Shown: positions 1 through 10,661 of the stretch, in pieces
How positions within the stretch are numbered: position 1 is the first letter of the stretch
How the letters are laid out: every line of letters starts with the position of its first letter
Source: Heliocidaris tuberculata
Taxonomy: Eukaryota > Echinodermata > Echinoidea > Camarodonta > Echinometridae
DNA: 64,000 nt
NCBI GenBank assembly: GCA_025618425.1
Contig: CM046837.1
Coordinates: 26,779,793 to 26,843,792 of the forward strand
Direction of reading: 5' to 3'
Position numbers and translations under genes: made by a program
Notes under the pieces: model-generated
Seen by the model: only the letters and a program-made list of their open reading frames with translations
Told to the model about the DNA's origin: nothing
Databases searched by the model: none

Positions 1-194
1 CATTTTGGTGCAATTTGCAATTTCATACTATTAATTAGTAGTGCGCAAGTCGTTACATAAGATTACAAATCGAATCCAGGCCTGTTAAAACATTGCCAAC
101 GCTTTCAAAGGGACATTCAGACGAATTTTACATTTATCTCGTGAATAGGATACAACCTGATATACTATCATGGTGAAGAGGAAAGCAAGTACAA

Positions 195-388
195 CATTAT
201 GGTGCAATTTGCAATTTCATACTATTAATTGGTAGTGCGCAAGTTGCATTATAAGATTGCAAATCGAATCCAGGCCTGTTAAAACATTGCCAACGTTTTC
301 AAAGGGACATTCAGACGAATTTTACATTCATCTCGTGAATAGGATACAACCTGAAATACTATCATGGTGAAGAGGAAAGCAGGTACAA
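195..388 (+). repeat. Class A monomer (reference, 194 bp)
   Basis: Representative of the basic unit. Landmarks in order: GGTGCAATTTGCAATTTC with a tandem GCAATTT pair, an imperfect dyad ACTATTAATTGGTAGT, GCGCAAGT, ATAAGATTGCAAATCGAATC, CCAGGCCTG (the class A mark), GCCAACG, GGGACATTCAGACG, AATTTTACATTCATCTCGTG, ATAGGATACAACCTG, TACTATCATGGTGAAG and AGGAAAGCAGG. By hand count a closely similar consensus unit has 71 G or C in 194 bp. Sub-variants with AAGATTGGAACTCGAATCC or CGTTACATAAG mark particular HOR slots. Confidence 0.95.
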
Positions 389-973
389 CATTATGGAGCA
401 ATTTGCAATTTCATACTATTAATTGGTAGTGCGCAAGTCGTAATATAAGATTGGAACTCGAATCCAGGCTTATTATTTAAACATTGCCAACGCTTTCAAA
501 GGGACATTCAGAAGAATTTTACATTTATCTCATGAATAGGATACAACCTGAAATACTATCATGGTGAAGAGGAAAGCAAGTACAACATTTTGGTACAATT
601 TCCAATCTCATACTATTGGTTAGTAGTGTGTAAGTCGCATTATAAGATTGCAAATCGAATGAAAGCCTAGTAATACATTGCCAACGCTTTTCATGGGACA
701 TTTAGACGAATTTTACATTCATCTCGTGAATAGGATACAACCTGAAATACTATCATGGTGAAGAGGAAAGCAAGTACAACATTTTGGTGCAATTAGCAAT
801 TTCATGCTATTAATTAGTAGTGCGCAAGTCGTAATATAAGATTGGAACTCGAATCCAGGCTTATTAAAACATTGCCAACGCTTTCAAAGGGATATTCAGA
901 CGAATTTTACATTTATCTCATGAATAGGATACAACCTGATATACTATCATGGTGAAGAGGAAAGCAAGTACAA

Positions 974-1055
974 CAATATGGTGCAATTTTACATTTATCT
1001 CATGAATAGGATACAACCTGAAATACTATCATGGTGAAAAGGAAAGCAGGTACAA
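974..1055 (+). repeat. E truncated monomer, slot 6 of copy 1 (82 bp)
   Basis: GGTGCAATTTT runs directly into ACATTTATCTCATG. Compared with a class A unit, 112 bp are missing between GCAATTT near the left edge and GAATTTTACAT in the middle. The two sites share AATTT, so the deletion has short homology at its ends. This copy has AACAATATGG at its left edge and GGTGAAAAGG at its right. Confidence 0.92.
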
Positions 1056-1284
1056 CATTATGGTGCAATTTGCAATTTCATACTATTAATTGGTAGTGCG
1101 CAAGTCGCATTATAAGATTGCGAATCGAATGAAAAACCTATTAAAACATGATTGCCAACGCTTTCAAAGGGACTTTCAGACGAATTTTACATCTACTTTG
1201 CAGACTTGGATGCTTTATAACTTTCCAACGCGAATAGGTTACAAGCTGAAAATACTACCATGCTGTAGAAGAGCGCAAGTACAA
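1056..1284 (+). repeat. Class C monomer (reference, 229 bp)
   Basis: Identical in plan to class A up to GACGAATTTTACAT, then carries an extra segment of about 30 bp (around TTTGCAGACTTGGATGC and TTTATAACTTTCCAACGCG) before rejoining at AATAGG. The following part also differs: GCTGAAAATACT, CCATGCTGTAGAAGAGCGC. Subtypes: 226-227 bp (slots 10, 18, 24, 31), 229-231 bp with an extra GA in CATGATTGCC (slots 7, 29) and the slot 15 form with GCAAAAGTCGCG. The direction of change (gain in C or loss in A/B) cannot be decided without an outgroup. Confidence 0.93.
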
Positions 1285-1899
1285 CCTCGTGGTGCAATTC
1301 GCAATCTCATACGATTAGTTAGTAGTGCAAAAATCGCATTATAAGATTGCAAATCGAATGAAAACCTAGTAATACATTGCCAACGCTTTTCATGGGACAT
1401 TTAGACGAATTTTACATTCATCTCGTGAATAGGATACAACCTGAAATACTATCATGGTGAAGAGGAAAGCAAGTACAACATTTTGGTGCAATTTGCAATT
1501 TCATGCTATTAATTAGTAGTGCGCAAGTCGTAATATAAGATTGGAACTCGAATCCAGGCTTTTTTAAACATTGCCAACGCTTTCAAAGGGACATTCAGAC
1601 GGATTTTACATTTATCTCATGAATAGGATACAACCTGAAATACTATCATGGTGAAGAGGAAAGCAAGTACAACATTTTGGTGCAATTAGCAATTTCATAT
1701 TATTAATTAGTAGTGCGCAAGTCGGATTATAAGATGGCAAATCGAATGAAAAACCTATTAAAACATTGCCAACGCTTTCAAAGGGACTTTCAGACGGATT
1801 TTACATCTACTTTGCAGACTTGGATGCTTTTATAACTTTCCAACGCGAATAGGATAGAAGCTGAAAATACTGCCATGCTGTAGAAGAGCGCAAGTACAA

Positions 1900-2085
1900 C
1901 ATTTTGGTGCAATTTGCATCCTCATCTGATTAGTCAGTAGTCGCATTATAAGATTGCAAATCGAATGAAAGCCTAGTAATACATTGCCAACGCTTTCAAA
2001 GGGACATTCAGACGAATTTTACATTCATCTCGTGAATAGGATACAACCTGAAATACTATCATGGTGAAGAGGAAAGCAAGTACAA
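1900..2085 (+). repeat. B186 monomer (reference, 186 bp)
   Basis: Starts GGTGCAATTTGCATCCTCATC and reads CAGTAGTCGC where full units read CAGTAGTGCGCAAGTCGC. The 8-bp loss lies between two AGT triplets, so one AGT and the bases between were removed. It always follows a C unit, forming a C plus B186 pair of about 413 bp at slots 10-11, 24-25 and 31-32. Confidence 0.92.
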
Positions 2086-2279
2086 CATTTTGGTGCAATT
2101 TGCAATTTCATACTATTAATTAGTAGTGCGCAAGTCGTTACATAAGATTACAAATCGAATCCAGGCCTGTTAAAACATTGCCAACGCTTTCAAAGGGACA
2201 TTCAGACGAATTTTACATTTATCTCGTGAATAGGATACAACCTGATATACTATCATGGTGAAGAGGAAAGCAAGTACAA

Positions 2280-2361
2280 CATTATGGTGTAATTTTACAT
2301 TTATCTCATGAATAGGATACAACCTGAAATACTATCATGGTGAAGAGGAAAGCAAGTACAA
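2280..2361 (+). repeat. E truncated monomer, slot 13 of copy 1
   Basis: Same deletion as the slot 6 unit but marked GGTGTAATTTT (C to T). The marker recurs in slot 13 of copies 3 and 4, so slots 6 and 13 have kept separate identities. Confidence 0.9.
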
Positions 2362-2785
2362 CATTTTGGTGCAATTTGCAATTTCATGCTATTAATTAGT
2401 AGTGCGCAAGTCGTAATAAAAGATTACAAATCGAATCCAGGCCTGTTAAAACATTGCCAACGCTTTCAAAGGGACATTCAGACGAATTTTACATTTATCT
2501 CGTGAATAGGATACAACCTGAAATACTATCATGGTGAAGAGGAAAGCAAGTACAACATTTTGGTGCAATTTGCAATTTCATACTATTAATTAGTAGTGCA
2601 AAAGTCGCGTTATAAGATTTCAAATTTGAATGAAAAACCTATTAAAACATTGCCAACGCTTTCAAAGGGATTTTCAGACGAATCTTACATCTACTACTTG
2701 GCAGACTTGGATGCTTTATAACTTTCCAACGCGAATAGGTTACAAGCTGAAAATACTGCCATGCTGTAAAGGAGCGCAAGTACAA

Positions 2786-2992
2786 CATTTTGGCGCAATT
2801 TGCATCCTCATCTGATTAGTCAGTAGTCGCATTATAAGATTGCAAATCGAATGAAAGCCTAGTAATACATTGCGAACGCTTTTCATGGGACATTTAGACG
2901 AATTTTACATTCATCTCGTAAATAGGATACAACCTGAAATAGCATGGTAGCATGATAGCATGATAGCATGGTGAAGAGGAAAGCAAGTACAA
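2786..2992 (+). repeat. Class D monomer, slot 16 type (207 bp)
   Basis: A B186-like unit with TCGTAAATAGG in which the ACTATCATGG segment is replaced by a GCATGRTA mini-array of 31 bp, adding 21 bp (186 + 21 = 207). It also carries ATTGCGAACGC, a single change from ATTGCCAACGC, in most slot 16 copies. Confidence 0.92.
2941..2971 (+). repeat. GCATGRTA mini-array, slot 16 copy 1
   Basis: 31 bp, period 8: one AGCATGGT, two AGCATGAT, then AGCATGG. Standard form of the D-unit run. Confidence 0.93.
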
Positions 2993-3607
2993 CATTTTGG
3001 TGCAACTTGCAATTTCATACTATTAATTGGTAGTGCGCAAGTCGCATTATAAGATTGCAAATCGAAGCCAGGCCTGTTAAAACATTGCCAACGATTTCAA
3101 AAGGACATTTAGACGAATTTTACATTCATCTCGTGAATAGTATACAACCTGAAATACTATCATGGTGAAGAGGAAAGCAGGTACAACATTATGGTGCAAT
3201 TTACAATTTCATACTATTAATTGGTAGTGGGCAAGTCGCATTATAAGATTGCAAATCGAATGAAAAACCTATTAAAACATTGCCAACGCTTTCAAAGGGA
3301 TTTTCAGACGAATCTTACATCTACTTGGCAGACTTGGATGCTTTATAACTTTCCAACGCGAATAGGTTACAAGCTGAAAATACTGCCATGCTGTAGAACA
3401 GCGCACGTACAAACTCGTGGTACAATTTGCAATCTCATCAGATTAGTTAGAAGTGCGTAAGTCGCATTATAAGATTGCAAATCGAATGAAAGCCTAGTAA
3501 TACATTGCCAACGCTTTTCATAGGACATTTAGACGAATTTTACATTCATCTCGTGAATAGGATACAACCTGAAAATACTACCATACTGAAGAAGAGCGCA
3601 AGTACAA

Positions 3608-3802
3608 CCTCGTGGTGCAATTTGCAATCTCATACGATTAGTTAGTAGTGCGTAAGTCGCATTATAAGATTGCAAATCGAATGAAAGCCTAGTAATACAT
3701 TGCCAACGCTTTTCATAGGACATTTAGACGAATTTTACATTCATCTCGTGAATAGGATACAACCTGAAAATACTACCATACTGAAGAAGAGCGCAAGTAC
3801 AA
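3608..3802 (+). repeat. Class B monomer (reference, 195 bp)
   Basis: Differs from class A in the middle third (GAATGAAAGCCTAGTAATAC, TTTTCATAGGACATTTAGACG) and at the edge, where CCTCGTGGTGC replaces ATTTTGGTGC in some slots. It has one extra A in CCTGAAAATACT, giving 195 bp, which is a multiple of three. That divisibility lets the same minus-strand open frame of 64 codons plus stop recur end to end in slots 19-21; this is a periodicity effect, not evidence for a gene. Confidence 0.93.
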
Positions 3803-4992
3803 CCTCGTGGTGCAATTTGCAATCTCATACGATTAGTCAGTAGTGCGCAAGTTGCATTATAAGATTGCAAATCGAATGAAAGCCTAGTAATACATTGCCA
3901 ACGCTTTTCATGGGACATTTAGACGAATTTTACATTTATCTCGTGAATAGGATACAACCTAAAAATACTATCATGGTGAAGAGGAAAGCAAGTAAAACAT
4001 TTTGGTACAATTTGCAATCTCATACTATTAGTTAGTAGTGCGTAAGTCGCATTATAAGATTGCAAATCGAATGAAAGCCTAGTAATACATTGCCAACGCT
4101 TTTCATGGGACATTTAGACGAATTTTACATTCATCTCGTGAATAGGATACAACCTGAAATACTATCATGGTGAAGAGGAAAGCAAGTACAACATTTTGGT
4201 GCAATTTGCAATTTCATGCTATTAATTAGTAGTGCGCAAGTCGTAATATAAGATTGGAACTCGAATCCAGGCTTTTTTAAACATTGCCAACGCTTTCAAA
4301 GGGACATTCAGACGGATTTTACATTTATCTCATGAATAGGATACAACCTGAAATACTATCATGGTGAAGAGGAAAGCAAGTACAACATTTTGGTGCAATT
4401 AGCAATTTCATATTATTAATTAGTAGTGCGCAAGTCGGATTATAAGATGGCAAATCGAATGAAAAACCTATTAAAACATTGCCAACGCTTTCAAAGGGAC
4501 TTTCAGACGGATTTTACATCTACTTTGCAGACTTGGATGCTTTTATAACTTTCCAACGCGAATAGGATAGAAGCTGAAAATACTGCCATGCTGTAGAAGA
4601 GCGCAAGTACAACATTTTGGTGCAATTTGCATCCTCATCTGATTAGTCAGTAGTCGCATTATAAGATTGCAAATCGAATGAAAGCCTAGTAATACATTGC
4701 CAACGCTTTTCATGGGACATTTAGACGAATTTTACATTCATCTCGTAAATAGGATACAACCTGAAATACTATCATGGTGAAGAGGAAAGCAAGTACAACA
4801 TTTTGGTGCAATTTGCAATTTCATGCTATTAATTAGTAGTGCGCAAGTCGTAATATAAGATTGGAACTCGAATCCAGGCTTTTTTAAACATTGCCAACGC
4901 TTTCAAAGGGACATTCAGACGGATTTTACATTTATCTCATGAATAGGATACAACCTGATATACTATCATGGTGAAGAGGAAAGCAAGTACAA

Positions 4993-5206
4993 CATTATGG
5001 TGCCATTTGCAATTTGCATCCTCATCTGATTAGTCAGTAGTCGCATTACAAAATTGCAAATCGAATGAAAGCCTAGTAATACATTGCCAACGCTTTTCAT
5101 GGGACATTTAGACGAATTTTACATTCATCTCGTAAATAGGATACAACCTGAAATAGCATGGTAGCATGATAGCATGATAGCATGGTGAAGAGGAAAGCAA
5201 GTACAA
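4993..5206 (+). repeat. Class D monomer, slot 27 type (214 bp)
   Basis: Same as the slot 16 D unit but 7 bp longer at its left end: GCCATTTGCAATTTGCATCC versus GCGCAATTTGCATCC. The extra 7 bp equals one more (C/G)CAATTT-like step of the tandem heptamer pair found in all full units. Some copies also read ATTACAAAATTGC or ATTACAAGATTGC. Confidence 0.9.
5155..5185 (+). repeat. GCATGRTA mini-array, slot 27 copy 1
   Basis: Standard 31-bp, period-8 run in a D214 unit. Confidence 0.93.
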
Positions 5207-7207
5207 CATTTTGGTGCAACTTGCAATTTCATACTATTAATTGGTAGTGCGCAAGTCGCATTATAAGATTGCAAATCGAATCCAGGCCTGTTAAAACATT
5301 GCCAACGTTTTCAAAAGGACATTTAGACGAATTTTACATTCATCTCGTGAATAGGATACAACCTGAAATACTATCATGGTGAAAAGGAAAGCAGGTACAA
5401 CATTATGGTGCAATTTGGAATTTTTTATACTATTAATTGGTAGTGCGCAAGTCGCATTATAAGATTACAAATCGAATGAAAAACCTATTAAAACATGATT
5501 GCCAACGCTTTCAAAGGGACTTTCAGACGAATTTTACATCTACTTTGCAGACTTGGATGCTTTATAACTTTCCAACGCGAATAGGTTACAAGCTGAAAAT
5601 ACTACCATGCTGTAGAAGAGCGCAAGTACAACCTCGTGGTGCAATTCGCAATCTCATACGATTAGTTAGTAGTGATAAATCGCATTATAAGATTGCAAAT
5701 CGAATGAAAACCTAGTAATACATTGCCAACGCTTTTCATGGGACATTTAGACGAATTTTACATTCATCTCGTGAATAGGATACAACCTGAAATACTATCA
5801 TGGTGAAGAGGAAAGCAAGTACAACATTTTGGTGCAATTAGCAATTTCATATTATTAATTAGTAGTGCGCAAGTCGGATTATAAGATGGCAAATCGAATG
5901 AAAAACCTATTAAAACATTGCCAACGCTTTCAAAGGGACTTTCAGACGGATTTTACATCTACTTTGCAGACTTGGATGCTTTTATAACTTTCCAACGCGA
6001 ATAGGATAGAAGCTGAAAATACTGCCATGCTGTAGAAGAGCGCAAGTACAACATTTTGGTGCAATTTGCATCCTCATCTGATTAGTCAGTAGTCGCATTA
6101 TAAGATTGCAAATCGAATGAAAGCCTAGTAATACATTGCCAACGCTTTCAAAGGGACATTCAGACGAATTTTACATTCATCTCGTGAATAGGATACAACC
6201 TGAAATACTATCATGGTGAAGAGGAAAGCAAGTACAACATTTTGGTGCAATTTGCAATTTCATACTATTAATTAGTAGTGCGCAAGTCGTTACATAAGAT
6301 TACAAATCGAATCCAGGCCTGTTAAAACATTGCCAACGCTTTCAAAGGGACATTCAGACGAATTTTACATTTATCTCGTGAATAGGATACAACCTGATAT
6401 ACTATCATGGTGAAGAGGAAAGCAAGTACAACATTATGGTGCAATTTGCAATTTCATACTATTAATTGGTAGTGCGCAAGTTGCATTATAAGATTGCAAA
6501 TCGAATCCAGGCCTGTTAAAACATTGCCAACGTTTTCAAAGGGACATTCAGACGAATTTTACATTCATCTCGTGAATAGGATACAACCTGAAATACTATC
6601 ATGGTGAAGAGGAAAGCAGGTACAACATTATGGAGCAATTTGCAATTTCATACTATTAATTGGTAGTGCGCAAGTCGTAATATAAGATTGGAACTCGAAT
6701 CCAGGCTTTTTTAAACATTGCCAACGCTTTCAAAGGGACATTCAGACGAATTTTACATTTATCTCATGAATAGGATACAACCTGAAATACTATCATGGTG
6801 AAGAGGAAAGCAAGTACAACATTTTGGTACAATTTCCAATCTCATACTATTAGTTAGTAGTGCGTAAGTCGCATTATAAGATTGCAAATCGAATGAAAGC
6901 CTAGTAATACATTGCCAACGCTTTTCATGGGACATTTAGACGAATTTTACATTCATCTCGTGAATAGGATACAACCTGAAATACTATCATGGTGAAGAGG
7001 AAAGCAAGTACAACATTTTGGTGCAATTAGCAATTTCATGCTATTAATTAGTAGTGCGCAAGTCGTAATATAAGATTGGAACTCGAATCCAGGCTTATTA
7101 AAACATTGCCAACGCTTTCAAAGGGATATTCAGACGAATTTTACATTTATCTCATGAATAGGATACAACCTGATATACTATCATGGTGAAGAGGAAAGCA
7201 AGTACAA

Positions 7208-7289
7208 CATTATGGTGCAATTTTACATTTATCTCATGAATAGGATACAACCTGAAATACTATCATGGTGAAAAGGAAAGCAGGTACAA
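7208..7289 (+). repeat. E truncated monomer, slot 6 of copy 2
   Basis: 82 bp, GGTGCAATTTTACATTT junction; shares GGTGAAAAGG with the slot 6 unit of copy 1. Confidence 0.9.
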
Positions 7290-8318
7290 CATTATGGTGC
7301 AATTTGCAATTTCATACTATTAATTGGTAGTGCGCAAGTCGCATTATAAGATTGCGAATCGAATGAAAAACCTATTAAAACATGATTGCCAACGCTTTAA
7401 AAGGGACTTTCAGACGAATTTTACATCTACTTTGCAGACTTGGATGCTTTATAACTTTCCAACGCGAATAGGTTACAAGCTGAAAATACTACCATGCTGT
7501 AGAAGAGCGCAAGTACAACCTCGTGGTGCAATTCGCAATCTCATACGATTAGTTAGTAGTGAAAAATCGCATTATAAGATTGCAAATCGAATGAAAACCT
7601 AGTAATACATTGCCAAGGCTTTTCATGGGACATTTAGACGAATTTTACATTCATCTCGTGAATAGGATACAACCTGAAATACTATCATGGTGAAGAGGAA
7701 AGCAAGTACAACATTTTGGTGCAATTTGCAATTTCATGCTATTAATTAGTAGTGCGCAAGTCGTAATATAAGATTGGAACTCGAATCCAGGCTTTTTTAA
7801 ACATTGCCAACGCTTTCAAAGGGACATTCAGACGGATTTTACATTTATCTCATGAATAGGATACAACCTGAAATACTATCATGGTGAAGAGGAAAGCAAG
7901 TACAACATTTTGGTGCAATTAGCAATTTCATATTATTAATTAGTAGTGCGCAAGTCGGATTATAAGATGGCAAATCGAATGAAAAACCTATTAAAACATT
8001 GCCAACGCTTTCAAAGGGACTTTCAGACGGATTTTACATCTACTTTGCAGACTTGGATGCTTTTATAACTTTCCAACGCGAATAGGATAGAAGCTGAAAA
8101 TACTGCCATGCTGTAGAAGAGCGCAAGTACAACATTTTGGTGCAATTTGCATCCTCATCTGATTAGTCAGTAGTCGCATTATAAGATTGCAAATCGAATG
8201 AAAGCCTAGTAATACATTGCCAACGCTTTCAAAGGGACATTCAGACGAATTTTACATTCATCTCGTGAATAGGATACAACCTGAAATACTATCATGGTGA
8301 AGAGGAAAGCAAGTACAA

Positions 8319-8512
8319 CATTTTGGTGCAATTTGCAATTTCATACTATTAATTAGTAGTGCGCAAGTCGTTACATAAGATTACAAATCGAATCCAGGCC
8401 TGTTAAAACATTGCCAACGCTTTCAAAGGGACATTCAGACGAATTTTACATTTATCTCATGAATAGGATACAACCTGAAATACTATCATGGTGAAGAGGA
8501 AAGCAAGTACAA
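8319..8512 (+). repeat. Chimeric slot 12/13 monomer (E-loss junction)
   Basis: Left part is slot 12 (CGTTACATAAG); right part has ATCTCATGAATAGG and CCTGAAATAC, which in copy 1 belong to the E unit of slot 13, while slot 12 there has ATCTCGTG and CCTGATATAC. Exchange inside the shared TTTTACATTTATCTC removed exactly 82 bp. Confidence 0.88.
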
Positions 8513-9088
8513 CATTTTGGTGCAATTTGCAATTTCATGCTATTAATTAGTAGTGCGCAAGTCGTAATAAAAGATTACAAATCGAATCCAGGCCTGTTAA
8601 AACATTGCCAACGCTTTCAAAGGGACATTCAGACGAATTTTACATTTATCTCGTGAATAGGATACAACCTGAAATACTATCATGGTGAAGAGGAAAGCAA
8701 GTACAACATTTTGGTGCAATTTGCAATTTCATACTATTAATTAGTAGTGCAAAAGTCGCGTTATAAGATTTCAAATTTGAATGAAAAACCTATTAAAACA
8801 TTGCCAACGCTTTCAAAGGTATTTTCAGACGAATCTTACATCTACTTGGCAGACTTGGATGCTTTATAACTTTCCAACGCGAATAGGTTACAAGCTGAAA
8901 ATACTGCCATGCTGTAAAGGAGCGCAAGTACAACATTTTGGCGCAATTTGCATCCTCATCTGATTAGTCAGTAGTCGCATTATAAGATTGCAAATCGAAT
9001 GAAAGCCTAGTAATACATTGCGAACGCTTTTCATGGGACATTTAGACGAATTTTACATTCATCTCGTAAATAGGATACAACCTGAAAT

Positions 9089-9119
9089 AGCATGGTAGCA
9101 TGATAGCATGATAGCATGG
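9089..9119 (+). repeat. GCATGRTA mini-array, slot 16 copy 2
   Basis: Standard 31-bp, period-8 run. Confidence 0.93.
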
Positions 9120-10579
9120 TGAAGAGGAAAGCAAGTACAACATTTTGGTGCAACTTGCAATTTCATACTATTAATTGGTAGTGCGCAAGTCGCATTATAA
9201 GATTGCAAATCGAAGCCAGGCCTGTTAAAACATTGCCAACGATTTCAAAAGGACATTTAGACGAATTTTACATTCATCTCGTGAATAGTATACAACCTGA
9301 AATACTATCATGGTGAAGAGGAAAGCAGGTACAACATTTTGGTGCAATTTGCAATTTCATACTATTAATTGGTAGTGCGCAAGTCGCATTATAAGATTGC
9401 AAATCGAATGAAAAACCTATTAAAACATTGCCAACGCTTTCAAAGGGATTTTCAGACGAATCTTACATCTACTTGGCAGACTTGGATGCTTTATAACTTT
9501 CCAACGCGAATAGGTTACAAGCTGAAAATACTGCCATGCTGTAGAACAGCGCACGTACAAACTCGTGGTACAATTTGCAATCTCATACGATTAGTTAGTA
9601 GTGCGTAAGTCGCATTATAAGATTGCAAATCGAATGAAAGCCTAGTAATACATTGCCAACGCTTTTCATAGGACATTTAGACGAATTTTACATTCATCTC
9701 GTGAATAGGATACAACCTGAAAATACTACCATACTGAAGAGAGCGCAAGTACAACCTCGTGGTGCAATTTGCAATCTCATACTATTAGTTAGTAGTGCGT
9801 AAGTCGCATTATAAGATTGCAAATCGAATGAAAGCCTAGTAATACATTGCCAACGCTTTTCATAGGACATTTAGACGAATTTTACATTCATCTCGTGAAT
9901 AGGATACAACCTGAAATACTATCATGGTGAAGAGGAAAGCAAGTACAACATTTTGGTGCAATTTGCAATTTCATACTATTAATTGTAGTGCGCAAGTCGC
10001 ATTATAAGATTGCAAATCGAATGAAAAACCTATTAAAACATTGCCAACGCTTTCAAAGGGACTTTCAGACGAATTTTACATCTACTTTGCAGACTTGGAT
10101 GCTTTATAACTTTCCAACGCGATTTTACAAGCTGAAAATACTGCATGCTGTAAAGAGCGCAAGCGTACAAATTTTGGTGCAATTTGCAATCTCATACTAT
10201 TAGTTAGTAGTGCGCAAGTCGCATTATAAGATTGCAAATCGAATGAAAAACCTATTAAAACATTGCCAACGCTTTCAAAGACTTTCAGACGAATTTTACA
10301 TCTACTTTGCAGACTTGGATGCATTTATAACTTCCAACGCGAATAGGATAGAAGCTGAAATACTGCCATGCTGTAGAAGAGCGCAAGTACAACATTTTTG
10401 GTGCAATTTGCATCCTCATCTGATTAGTCAGTAGTCGCATTATAAGATTGCAAATCGAATGAAAGCCTAGTAATACATTGCCAACGCTTTTCATGGGATA
10501 TCAGACGAATTTTTACATTTATCTCATGAATAGGTTACAACCTGATATACTATCATGGTGAAGAGGAAAGCAAGTACAC

Positions 10580-10661
10580 CATTATGGTGCAATTTTACAT
10601 ATATCTCATGAATAGGATACAACCTGATATACTATCATGGTGAAGAGGAAAGCAAGTACAA
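10580..10661 (+). repeat. E2 truncated monomer in divergent block
   Basis: 82 bp with the E2 marks TACACCATTATGG and TTTACATATATCTC. It is followed by C (10662). The same E2 type occurs at 46135, 52545 and 55856, each also followed by a C unit. Confidence 0.9.

Larger units (their letters stand above)
1..6237 (+). repeat. HOR copy 1, complete 32 slots
   Basis: Reference copy. Slot starts: 1, 195, 389, 586, 780, 974 (E), 1056 (C), 1285, 1479, 1673 (C), 1900 (B186), 2086, 2280 (E), 2362, 2556 (C), 2786 (D), 2993, 3187 (C), 3413, 3608, 3803, 3998, 4192, 4386 (C), 4613 (B186), 4799, 4993 (D), 5207, 5401 (C), 5632, 5825 (C), 6052 (B186). The next unit at 6238 restarts slot 1, recognised by the CGTTACATAAG variant followed by two further A units, the second reading TATGGAGC. 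The copy is 6,237 bp long. The block C plus B186 occurs three times inside the copy (slots 10-11, 24-25, 31-32), so the HOR itself arose partly by internal duplication. Confidence 0.93.
6238..9754 (+). repeat. HOR copy 2, slots 1-19 (slot 20 starts at 9755), E13 missing
   Basis: Follows copy 1 slot by slot at an offset of about 6,234-6,237 bp: slot starts 6238, 6432, 6626, 6820, 7014, 7208 (E), 7290 (C), 7519, 7712, 7906 (C), 8133, 8319, then directly 8513 (slot 14), 8707 (C), 8934 (D), 9141, 9335 (C), 9561. The 82-bp slot 13 is absent, and slot 12 ends with the ATCTCATG and CCTGAAATAC variants that belong to slot 13 in copy 1, so E was removed by an exchange inside the shared segment. From about 9755 the register is lost and the sequence passes into the indel-rich block. 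Confidence 0.9.

Noticed and set aside
1090..1344. Plus-strand open frames of 60-92 codons (many beginning MVVRKSHYKIANRMKNLL) in every class C unit
   Set aside because: They begin at GTG or ATG codons set by the monomer sequence, span unit boundaries, and differ only where the satellite differs. There is no codon-usage, splice or domain evidence; they are shadows of the satellite.
2941..2971. GCATGATA runs as a possible transcription-factor binding cluster or operator
   Set aside because: They occur only within satellite units, have strict 8-bp slippage-like periodicity and are not next to any gene.
3529..4113. Three consecutive 64-codon minus-strand open frames with the same protein, one per 195-bp unit
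   Set aside because: 195 is divisible by three, so one accidental open frame repeats with each class B unit. The frame recurs wherever the unit does, overlaps plus-strand frames of similar size, and is broken by ordinary 194-bp units. No protein family is recognisable.
10082..10494. Slightly longer or unusual open frames in the indel-rich block
   Set aside because: They are produced by local frameshifts of the same periodic frames and are not conserved in other copies.
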